Shown in pieces: positions 36,896-45,595 of a DNA stretch of 64,000 nucleotides (its first letter is position 1; the number at the start of each line of letters is the position of its first letter). Location: contig CP053152.1 of NCBI GenBank assembly GCA_014607495.2, positions 12,073,899 to 12,137,898 of the forward strand, read 5' to 3'. A program made the position numbers and the translations under genes. The notes under the pieces were generated by a model. The model was given only the letters and a program-made list of their open reading frames with translations. It did no database searches and was not told the DNA's origin. The DNA comes from Carposina sasakii (taxonomy: Eukaryota > Arthropoda > Insecta > Lepidoptera > Carposinidae).

Positions 36896-38875
36896 TTAAA
36901 ACTGCGGTAAATATTCTCAGGTACTTCATTAAAAAACTATAATTTAACAACGTTATAATTTTTACTACTGTATTTGACAACAAAAAAAGTATAAAAGTAC
37001 CACTTGAAATTAATATCCAGCAGTAACTTGCGTCGAAAGGCACAGTCAGGATAAAACAGAGAGCTCCAGCTGTGAACATGCCTAATTGATTTACCTACCT
37101 TCAAACCAGCACGCCGTGGGCAGTCTGTTTTACGTCACCTTTCACTAGACAACCTATTAATAATTAGCCCACAAGTGGTTTTAAGTCAGTGTTTCTATAA
37201 TATAATATAATTTATAGTATAATATAATAATAAATATAAATAGCTGTTTGGTTGAAATAGTAATAATGTCCTCCGACTGTTTTCGGTTATGACGGTCAAT
37301 ATCAACGGAGATTAACCAAAGGTGCAGGAAATAAATATAATCCTTCACCCACCACTCTCATATTCCGATGGGAATATCTGTAGATTAGACTACTTACTAG
37401 AACTAGAACATTTAAAGCATCCTAATTTAAGAAAAGAAGGTTGTAGTCCAATAAAAATCATATTTAGTACTGTAACTGTTTGCTGCGATGACTTACGAGT
37501 AGTTCAAAATAGATTATATGTCTCTCGTGATTTAGGTTGGAGAAATACATTTTTAATATATGTACCTAACAATATCCACTGGGAGGCCTTTAAAAGGGTT
37601 TAATCCTAGTTCCTTTGAGATACATTTTGAGAATCTCTGACTTGACTGATCTTCTATTAAGAGAACTTTATAACATTGTTTCATATCCTACTAATGGTTA
37701 GATATTATTTATAGTCAGAAGGAATAAATCGAATCACCGCCTTTGTACTTTACTGTAGGGTAATTTTCTTTTGTTAATTTTCTTTCTTTTGTTAATGATA
37801 TTGATGATTTTGTAAATGTATTACCAATAAATCAGTCAAATGCATTTAATTTAAACGTTGCTAAATGAAAAAGATTTTTCAACTCAGTTCTTTATTAAAT
37901 TCTTATAGTTCAGGAGGCGACAATGTAACATTATTTCTCGGTCGTATCGATAGAGTTTCTTCATCGTCACGTTTGCTCCAATAGGAAGTCTTTATCTTCG
38001 CGCGTTCGTCAAGTCACATGATGAAGTATTACCACTATTGGTTATGACAACGAACATCGTTTCGAAATGAGTTTTCATTGTCTAAGCACCCTGACTTGAC
38101 TAATATTCTTTTCAGCCTTGCTTACGTTTAACTAACCTGGGTTGAAACAAAACAGCGGCGGTGTCTATTTTTTGAAAAGATCAAACATTATTATATTGCA
38201 TTGTTTTTTAAAATTGCAAATCCATAAAATTTACTAATGGCTGGTTTAGTTAATCAATTGTTTGTCTATTAGTTAATCACTTGGTTTATCTTTTAGTTTA
38301 TTTGTTTGTGTTTCTGCTCAATTATTTTAATCATCCTAGATATTACATATTTGACTTGAAACATCAAAACCACTACAAATACATGCGTCGGGGTCATTAA
38401 ACCTAATTTAGGACTTTCAATTTATAACAATGGATAAAAAATTTGAAACTAATCGGATCAGTTCGGACCGAGAGCGGCAGAAATAAACAGATCACAGGTA
38501 TCAGGGTAAAGGCATTATCTTACGGTTAATTTAATCCAACAATATCTTGTCACAGCACCTGTCAGATTGCTGTCAAAATTATCTTTACGGGAGGTTTTAA
38601 TGGGCAGTGGATTGGAGGTCGTTCCGATATCTGTGATGGAGTATGAAAAATCTTTAAATGAAAGAGGAAAGACTAGACTCAACGATTTAACGCACACTCG
38701 TAGCTTCTGGGAAATACGAGTATTTAAATTATACAAAATAGTTTTGGTCTAAGAGATGGCTTTATTTTTATATCGTTAGTCAGAAAAATTAGAATCTTTT
38801 ACGCTTGACCACAACGCGCCTGATTGTAAGCACCGTTGCAGTCTGTCCGTTAATCTGGTGTAAGGTCCCCGGAAC
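36896..38875. other. No gene supported
   Basis: A 93-codon frame at 37322-37603 lacks an ATG start and known domains; it also contains a TACGAGTA octamer (37494-37501), so it is probably non-coding or a transposon relic. 37190-37250 is an AT-rich TATAATA tract. TACGAGTA also occurs at 38715-38722. Confidence 0.4.
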
Positions 38876-39010
38876 ATTCCGATCTGTCACCTTATTTTCT
38901 CCTCCCAGGGTGACAGACCACTTTTCATACTAATGGTAGCAAAGTTCAATATTTTTTTTTGATTTAGTTCCGATCTGTCACCCTAGGGGGACAAAAAGGG
39001 TGACAGATCT
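38876..39010. repeat. Repeated CTGTCACC/GGTGACAG hairpins
   Basis: Two hairpins lie 90 bp apart. 38881-38918 pairs CTGTCACC with GGTGACAG. 38972-39009 pairs GATCTGTCACCC with GGGTGACAGATC. Both are introduced by TTCCGATCTGTCAC. Confidence 0.75.
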
Positions 39011-39845
39011 GAATATTCCCATCCTGTTCCCTTCACAACTAAACCGTGCTTACGACAAAACCAAAGCAGCAATTACAATTACCATACATCGAACCCTGTT
39101 CTGACATCAAACCCGTATCTCGTGAGCCACAACTCTCATAAATTAGATAACTACGTCGTCGGTGGATACTGCGACGCCTGCGCAGGATGACGCCAATCAC
39201 GGCCAGCTACATTAGGATATTGTATTAGGACAATAGTAGATCTTTACAACAGTGAATGTGGCGTGTAGTGTGTTCGATACATAAATGGATAAGCAAAAAT
39301 AATGATGTTGAAGACATGTAAACGTATGAGATTGAGTGTATTTTTCAGAAGATTTTTGTAGAGTTTTACAGCTGCTTGCATTAAGAGATTAGAAAAATGG
39401 CTCGGCAGTTGATGTAGGTAATAGTACTTATTGATAAAATAAACTTATGATGCCGTAAAGGTAAACAATTATATGAAGAGTTTGCTATGATTTTGAAAAG
39501 GCTTCTATATAATTCTCTACTATGCTGAAGGAATTGAAATTGAAGCCCAGTAAAACGTTCGTATCGACATATTACGGCACTAAATATAGGTATTAGTCAA
39601 GAGACCACTATTAAATCTTTTAAACTTAGTTATTATAGGACGGTATACTATTATTATTGTATGTCGCCGGGGTGATAGGCTTGATACAATAATGTGTGAT
39701 ACATCCAGATTGAAATTACTGTTTGAACACAAGATATGGGGTCATGAATCTACAATATGGTTGTTTAATCTACATAATACAAGAACAAAGAATATTAGCG
39801 GAAAATGGGTTTAGGTACAATTTACCTATATACATGTTATATATA
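39011..39845. other. No gene seen
   Basis: Unique sequence without supportable features. Confidence 0.4.
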
Positions 39846-40232
39846 CAGGGTGTAAAAAGACAACGTTATTATTTTAATACCGCGTATTCTTTGTAACGTA
39901 ACGATCATTTTTTTTCTATGGAACCAACCCTGGGAAACGAAAAATTTTTTTTTGAAAACAAAAAAAACTCTTTTTATTGCAAGCGATGTATTCGATTGAA
40001 ATGTACCTACAAAACTAACATTTTTAAATATTAATATGGTGTCTTAAAAAGAAATGTTTGTTAACTGTTTCCAGTTGGATTTATTTTTAAAAATGCTGAT
40101 ATTCATGTAACTTTTGACCTCAATATCTTGGAAACCTGTGGTTTCCCAGGGGTGCTTCCATAGAAAAAAATGATCGCGATGTTACAAAGAATACGAGGTA
40201 TTAAAAGAACAAAGTTGTCTTTTTACACCCAG
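39846..40232. mobile_element. MITE with TA target site (CAGGGTGTAAAA family), copy 2
   Basis: TA|CAGGGTGTAAAAAGACAACG on the left; GTTGTCTTTTTACACCCAG|TA on the right. Long inverted arms are collinear with 7028-7400, including TTTGTAACGTAACGATCATT. Confidence 0.75.
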
Positions 40233-40308
40233 TATAAGTAGTAAAATTGTTACGGATAGTTTTTTGTACATAGAAAATATATTTAAAAAATTATAATGGG
40301 CGGCCTTT

Positions 40309-40334
40309 ATATTTTATTATTATTATTATTATTT
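40309..40334. repeat. (TTA)n microsatellite
   Basis: Run of ATT/TTA triplets immediately before a Helitron-like repeat. Confidence 0.8.
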
Positions 40335-40573
40335 ACACGCAAGAGAACCCAAAACAATGTTTTTCCATTTTGTCTGTATATCTGTATTTTTGTGCACGCT
40401 AATCGCAGAAACGGCTGAATCGATTTTGATACAGTTTTCAGAAATATATTGTGACAGGTCCTACTTAACTAATAGGCTACTTTTTATTCCGGAAAAACTT
40501 TTTATCCCGGATAATTTCGACATTTTGTTTGTTCTGCAGTCCACGCGGACAGAGTCGCGGGCGTCCACTATTA
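40335..40573 (+). mobile_element. Helitron-derived repeat, degraded
   Basis: It contains GCACGCTAATCGCAGAAACG, then GGAAAAACTTTTTATCCCGG, and ends GGACAGAGTCGCGGGCGTCC followed by ACTAT in place of CTAG|T. It is related to the reversed fragment at 61064-61250. The 5' end is not defined. Confidence 0.55.
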
Positions 40574-41049
40574 ATCCTAAGGTTGATAAGAATGAATTTT
40601 AAAATGATTCGGAAAACATTTGGAAAAAAGAGAAAAATGCCAATTGACTTAACTTATGTATCGAGCAGTTAATTAATGTCCTATTATTCTTGTTCTGAAG
40701 TTTATTACTCACTTCAGTACCATAGATACCTATCTATATGTATATTATTAATATTATTGTGTTCTATAAACGTACGAGTACTTATGTTCTCACGAATCAA
40801 CCTTCTCAGAACAACGTTTATATTTAAAAATAATACAAAATTACTATCTTCTATTAATACAAAGAAAACGTTTAAGTCAAATAGGATTATAATTATTTTG
40901 GCCCCTTCAATTTTATCTTGTTGCGAGGAATGTTTTTAATGCCAGCTGTTTAGGTTTAGTTACATACGAGTACTATGTAAAACTTTGAACCAAGTGAAAC
41001 AATGTAAATTAATAAAAGCTGTTTATTTATATTTCACACTGATATTTTT

Positions 41050-41640
41050 TTAGGGTTCCGTACGTCTGAATACAAAAACGGAACCCTTATAGGATCACTC
41101 GTGTGTCTGTCCGTCCGTCGCTTACAGTCAATTATTTCCGAATCTATTAGACCGATTAAGTTGAAATTTGGTACACATATCAATTCCTGTGACCCAAACA
41201 CAGAGGTGTGACGTGAGCAGATGAAATCTGTATATGGGGGGTCATTTTTGGGGGGGAAGGGGAAAATTAAAAAAAAAAAATCTGAAAACTGCATTGTGTG
41301 GCATATCAAATGAAAGGTCTTGTTGAGAAGATCTTAAATGTATTTTTTTGTAATTTTAAAATAAATAGTTTCCAAGTTATTCAAGAAAATAGACGAAAAT
41401 TGACCATTCCCCCCCCCCTTATCTCCGAAACTACTGAACCTAAAATTTTGAAAAAAATACAGAAATTAGTTTTCTCCTTATAGATTATAGGTTTATAAGA
41501 AGTCCATGATATTAAAATAACATGGTAAATCACTCAATATTGTGCGTACCAACTTTTTGTCAGATTTAAAAAAACATGATAGGTAACATCGTACGGAACC
41601 CTCTTCACGCGAGTTCAACTCGCACTTGTCGGCTTTTTTT
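41050..41640 (+). repeat. Abundant lepidopteran repeat (AGGGTTCCGTA...ACTCGCACTTGTCGG)
   Basis: It begins TTAGGGTTCCGTACGTCTGA, passes GTGTCTGTCCGTCCGTCG and a G-run/C-run pair, and ends CGTACGGAACCCTCTTCACG then AACTCGCACTTGTCGGC. I recognise this as a common interspersed repeat of moths but cannot assign its class. The ends GGGTTCCGTACG and CGTACGGAACCC are inverted. Confidence 0.55.
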
Positions 41641-42263
41641 CACTTAGTTGTTCAAGGATGATCTTCTTGTCACTTAACACACCCTAAAGACTTAAAGGGT
41701 AACAAGCAAATTCTACTACATAGAATATAACAAGAAAATACAACAGTAAAACATTCATTTTGGATTGTGAAACGATAGCAATAAATCAGTTTAAATCCAA
41801 ACAAGTATCAAAAGCGGTTGCGGGTCGCGGATCAGTAACGCGCCACTGAACACTCCAAATTAATATATTGCAGAGATAAATGTTACAACTTACAATATAG
41901 AAAGCCAAGTTTTGACACGTGTCTGATTTGTATCAGACCGTAGAATTAACAAGTCAAACAATTTAATCACGGCTAATGATTTTTAAATGACACTGGACTG
42001 ATATGAGTCTTTACTCGGATTGAAAACCCTTAAACTGTGGGAGTATAGACCAATAAAGAATTTCGTACGTTAAACATACTTATTACACAAAAAAAACATA
42101 ACATAACCTAAAGTACAAGATAATAAATAAACTTTTATACAGGTAGTAGATACGAGTACGCCACAGTTGTCAAACAAAAGTTCTTGGATTAGAACCTGAA
42201 AAGGGTAAATATTCAAAACAAGGCAGAATGTTAATGATACTTCATACTTAGAGTAGTATGTGA
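41641..42263. other. No gene seen
   Basis: AT-rich spacer; TACGAGTA occurs at 42151-42158. Confidence 0.4.
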
Positions 42264-42270
42264 CTACTGA

Positions 42271-42547
42271 CATAGAGGAATAAGATGTAGACATAGAGTG
42301 CTAATGTCATACTAACAGTTTCGATGCATCATTAGACTTTTCGGTGGCTCACAATTCCAGTCCTTGACGCTTAGATTCTATTATTGTAATGTATAGTAAT
42401 GTACTACATTACTAATGTATTGTAACGTATACTAATATAATCTAAGTGTCAAGGACTGGAATTGAATTTTTAGGTACCGAAAAGTATAATGGTGCATCGA
42501 AACTGTTAGTCTGACATTAGCACTCTATGTCTACATCTTCCTCTATG
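42271..42547. mobile_element. Foldback MITE, near-perfect palindrome, copy A
   Basis: The ends CATAGAGGAATAAGATG and CATCTTCCTCTATG are inverted, and pairing continues through almost the whole 277 bp (for example TTCCAGTCCTTGACGCTTAG against CTAAGTGTCAAGGACTGGAA). It is flanked by a perfect 7-bp repeat CTACTGA (42264-42270, 42548-42554). Copy B at 62569-62833 has its own 7-bp duplication. The 7-bp size is not typical of hAT, piggyBac or mariner; P-type or Dada-type elements are possible. Confidence 0.9.
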
Positions 42548-42554
42548 CTACTGA

Positions 42555-42934
42555 TGATAGATCTAGCTATTCTAATTTAGATTGTGTCTCAAAGAAAAAC
42601 ATTTATTTAATATTCTCTGTAATCATTGTAATCTATTGTGCATAATAAATAATAAAATAAGGCGAATTTCTTTGAAACATATCACACATGTAAAAAGCTT
42701 TCCTAGTGATACGTGTCCGATCATAGCTCCCACGGTCCGACATTGGCGTGTGCGATCTCATTACCAAGCATCCGCAATTAGTACTGGACCACTTATTGCC
42801 TTTCTCACTTTGTTCTTAGCTATTGTGAGTGTGTGGTGTATTTTAACTACAGATTTACCGAAATTGTAAATTTATTATAATACTTTCTTTAGTCACAAAT
42901 AATTCGAATTCATATCAAAATAACTGATTGCACA
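42555..42934. other. No gene seen
   Basis: A 95-codon frame at 42582-42869 has no ATG start or known domain and is left out. Confidence 0.4.
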
Positions 42935-43236
42935 GCAAAATACTCAACTGATACTCGTTATATTAGTAAACAAACTACTATTTATATTTGTGGCAAACCG
43001 CTATTTATCTTAAAGTTTTTTTATTAATGCACATCTAATATTAGCATATTATACCTGTTAACTCTTTATTTTGTTTAAATACGCAAAATACTCAACTGAT
43101 ACTCGTTATATTAGTAAACAAACTACGAGTACTATTTATATTTGTGGCAAACCGCTATTTATCTTAAAGTTTTTTTATTAATGCACATCTAATATTAGCA
43201 TATTATACCTGTTAACTCTTTATTTTGTTTAAATAC
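42935..43236. repeat. 148-bp tandem duplication with a 6-bp difference
   Basis: Unit 1 is 42935-43082 and unit 2 is 43083-43236. They are nearly identical except that unit 2 carries the hexamer CGAGTA inserted after AAACTA, giving TACGAGTA at 43124-43131. The right breakpoint of the duplication falls inside a second TACGAGTA (43234-43241). Confidence 0.9.
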
Positions 43237-43536
43237 GAGTAGCTTCTATTTTTACACATGCAGCCATTAGCCTAAATTAAACGGATTTTTATTTGACACA
43301 CCTAATTATATTACTATTTATTAAATACTTATACATAAACAGATCAGAACTAAAATATAAAATCAGATCAGGGATTTGGTATCTCCTATACATGAATCAG
43401 ATACAAATAGTATCTTCAAATTGTTTCATAAATTCGATTCTGGCATGCCGCATGTTGTTTGTCATACTCTAACCAAATCTAACCTATTATTTTTAAAGGG
43501 AACTGTTACACTGACAAAACGACATTCGTCTTAAGA

Positions 43537-43749
43537 CTCGAGCACACCGAATGCGTATGCGTGCACGTAAGCGTAGACGTACACGTACCTCTGAGTTTAA
43601 TGTATAGAACTTTCACCGCTTTACGTCTATGCTTACGTCTACGCATACGCGTCCAGTCTGCCCGTGCCTATACAGTTTCATACATTACTACTCAGAGGTA
43701 CGTATACGTCTACGCTTACTTGCACGCACACGCATCCGGTGTGCTCGAG
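43537..43749. mobile_element. MITE-like inverted repeat rich in CG and ACGT
   Basis: CTCGAGCACACCGAATGCG on the left and CGCATCCGGTGTGCTCGAG on the right are inverted; the arms continue through GTAAGCGTAGACGTA and CACGTACCTCTGAGT. The 213-bp element is much more GC- and CpG-rich than its surroundings. No target duplication was found. Confidence 0.7.
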
Positions 43750-43753
43750 CCTT

Positions 43754-43840
43754 TATACTACACTAGCGGCCGCCCACGGCTTCGCCCGCGAGAGAGTGCA
43801 TTATATTTACTCCCGTGCGAAGCCGTGGCGGGTTGCTAGT
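43754..43840. mobile_element. Two facing Helitron 3' ends
   Basis: On the minus strand CGGGCGAAGCCGTGGGCGGC ends at CGCTAG|T (43754). On the plus strand CGTGCGAAGCCGTGGCGGG ends at TTGCTAG|T (43840). Two 3' ends pointing outward make a small palindrome-like unit. Confidence 0.55.
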
Positions 43841-43895
43841 TAATTATAGCTGTTGCCCGCGACTTCGTCCACGTCAACAAACAGAATAAAATATT

Positions 43896-44114
43896 TTAAA
43901 GTACTTCTGCGTAAATTATATTTTTTGTTTTATTTTCTTGTGGCAGAAGAACATACTGATTTTCTCCGCAACCCGATCTTGACAACGCGACATATAATTG
44001 GCCGTGTGAAAAGCAGTCTTGACGTAAGTCAATTCCAACGTGTTTAAACGTTTGCCCCTGTGATTTATTAATTGTTACAGCAAAAGATAACTTAACAGGG
44101 AATTGAATTCTTTT
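43896..44114 (-). pseudogene. Helitron PIF1-like helicase, C-terminal 72 residues
   Basis: The minus-strand frame from 44114 to the stop at 43896-43898 reads [19 protein letters not shown], then [26 protein letters not shown] and an end of IIYAEVL. The TINKSQGQT segment and the QLYVALSR segment are late helicase motifs of PIF1-like enzymes in Helitron Rep-Hel proteins, which unwind DNA during rolling-circle transposition. The stop is at the position normal for these proteins. Everything upstream (Rep nuclease, Walker A/B) is missing, so it is a fossil. Confidence 0.85.
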
Positions 44115-44610
44115 AAAATGTTGAATAACTTTTCCTAAGACGGTATTTTCATATCTCTCAAAATTTAGCTGGGCTGTTAAGGGTTCTGCATCAGGTTATC
44201 TAGACCTTCAATTTTATTACGTTATTAGAAAGTGCTTATCATGCTGAGCAACTTTTCCTATGACGGTATTTTCATATCTCTCAAAGTTTAGCTGGGCTGC
44301 TAAGGGTTCTGCATCAGGCAGTCTAGACCTTCAATTTTTTTCTTTCATATCATTTCTACGTCATTTTATTCTTTCATACATATTTTTTGGATAACTTGAA
44401 CCGTTTACGCAGCGCACGCAACGGAAGTCTCCAAAGTTGAATAATTTTCCCCGTTTTTTCCACATTTTCCTCTTATTCTTCGTCCCTATTGGTCGCACTG
44501 TGATGATATATAGCCTAAAGCCTTCCTCGATAAATGGACTATCCAACACAAAAAGAATTTTTTAATTCGACCCAGTAGTTCCGGAGATTAGCGCGTTCAA
44601 TCAAACAAAC

Positions 44611-44632
44611 AAACAAACAAACAAACAAACTC
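44611..44632. repeat. (CAAA)n microsatellite
   Basis: Tandem CAAA units inside the Helitron 5' region; other copies of this Helitron family carry the same run, so it belongs to the element. Confidence 0.7.
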
Positions 44633-44942
44633 TTCAGCTTTATAATATTTTATTATATAATTTTATATATATTAGTATAGATAGTTGTGTTAACTCTTAC
44701 AGGACCATAAAATATCCAAGACTAAATATTACAATGCAGCACAATATTTTAGTTATATTGGGTGTAAAATAAGGTAATTTCAATAGAAAAACAAAACAGG
44801 GCATATAGATTTTTCGTAATTTAATGGGAAATATTTTTCCCTATGGACCAAGGGTAAATAAACGAACAGTTAGGTTTATGTTCTGAGTATTTAATTTATT
44901 GCTTTGTAACACAAAAAATAGCAATAAAAAGTGATCAAAAGA

Positions 44943-45206
44943 TTACGATATTCTGCAAAAATATGACCTGTTCATAGCTAATAGTAAGTCAAAAAAGAGG
45001 CGCAAGTAATATTTTGGGCTTGTGAACTTGTGATCAACTTTATAAAATGCTTTGCGCTGGTCCATTAGGTCCACGCCGCCCATGTATTTATTGTAATACA
45101 TCACCACTTCCGGACAGGTTACGTTTATTTTTTTAGTAGTTCCTACTTGCCTCCCCTTTACTATGCTACTGGGAACCGGGGATATAAAATTGATCAACAG
45201 CAACAC
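44943..45206 (-). pseudogene. piggyBac-type transposase fragment
   Basis: The minus-strand frame of about 87 codons contains VTCPEVVMYYNKYMGGVDLM followed by DQ, then HKFTSPKYYLRLFFDLLLAM. The GGVD-xx-DQ motif and the preceding CP...YN segment mark the last catalytic Asp region of DDE transposases of the piggyBac family (DDE_Tnp_1_7). The N-terminal two thirds and the C-terminal zinc domain are not found nearby, and no TTAA-flanked inverted repeats are visible. It is a fragment, about 180 bp left of the BEL element insertion. Confidence 0.8.
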
Positions 45207-45384
45207 ATACTTTCTTCTATTACATTATTTCATCCACCTCTTATTGTTAAATCTTTTGTAAAACGACTAAGGGCAAGAGCGAGATATATACTGTAATAGT
45301 TTTATTATAATTTAGTTTATTTGTAGTAAAATAATTTATTTGATGTAAAAAGGTAAATATATAAAAGATAAAATTAAATTGATG

Positions 45385-45389
45385 TGTGC
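45385..45389. other. Target site duplication of BEL element (left)
   Basis: TGTGC, repeated exactly at 52025-52029. A 5-bp duplication fits BEL/Pao integrases. Confidence 0.9.
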
Positions 45390-45568
45390 TGTTTTGGGCG
45401 TTTCAGGAGTGGATGGATTTGAAAAAATACGATGTTAATTTTAGACAATGTGTATTGCTGATCGGTACACAGGCAAGTGAAGTAAAAAATATAAATCCCT
45501 TATTAGATAGTATTTGATGCATCACGAGAAACCAGTTTGCTTTACTCATTTTGCAAGGCGTTTCAACA
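45390..45568 (-). repeat. BEL 3' LTR
   Basis: 179 bp, TG...CA, identical to 51846-52024. It is short for a BEL LTR. Confidence 0.95.
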
Positions 45569-45595
45569 TGCCCCCGGGCGTTGAAAACTTAGTTT

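Larger units (their letters stand above)
43846..44681 (-). mobile_element. Helitron remnant carrying helicase C-terminus
   Basis: The 5' end is at 44681 (TCTATACTAATATATATAA...), followed by a GTTTGTTTG run and ATTGAACGCGCTAATCTCCG. The 3' end, about 43846, reads GGACGAAGTCGCGGGCAACA then GCTA, with CTAG decayed to CTAT. Most of the Rep/helicase gene is lost. An internal 123-bp tandem duplication (44128-44220 and 44251-44343) follows the helicase scrap. Confidence 0.7.

Noticed and set aside
36690..37079. 129-codon minus-strand frame
   Set aside because: The antisense of the RTE-like LINE tail; hydrophobic composition arises from the reversed sequence.
37322..37603. 93-codon frame reading like protein
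   Set aside because: It starts with GTG rather than ATG, contains a footprint octamer, and matches no family I recognise. It may be an old transposon fragment but I cannot support a call.
41050..41640. Possible functional gene with G-run and C-run (G-quadruplex)
   Set aside because: The whole block is a common interspersed moth repeat with inverted GGTTCCGTACG ends; the G/C runs belong to it.
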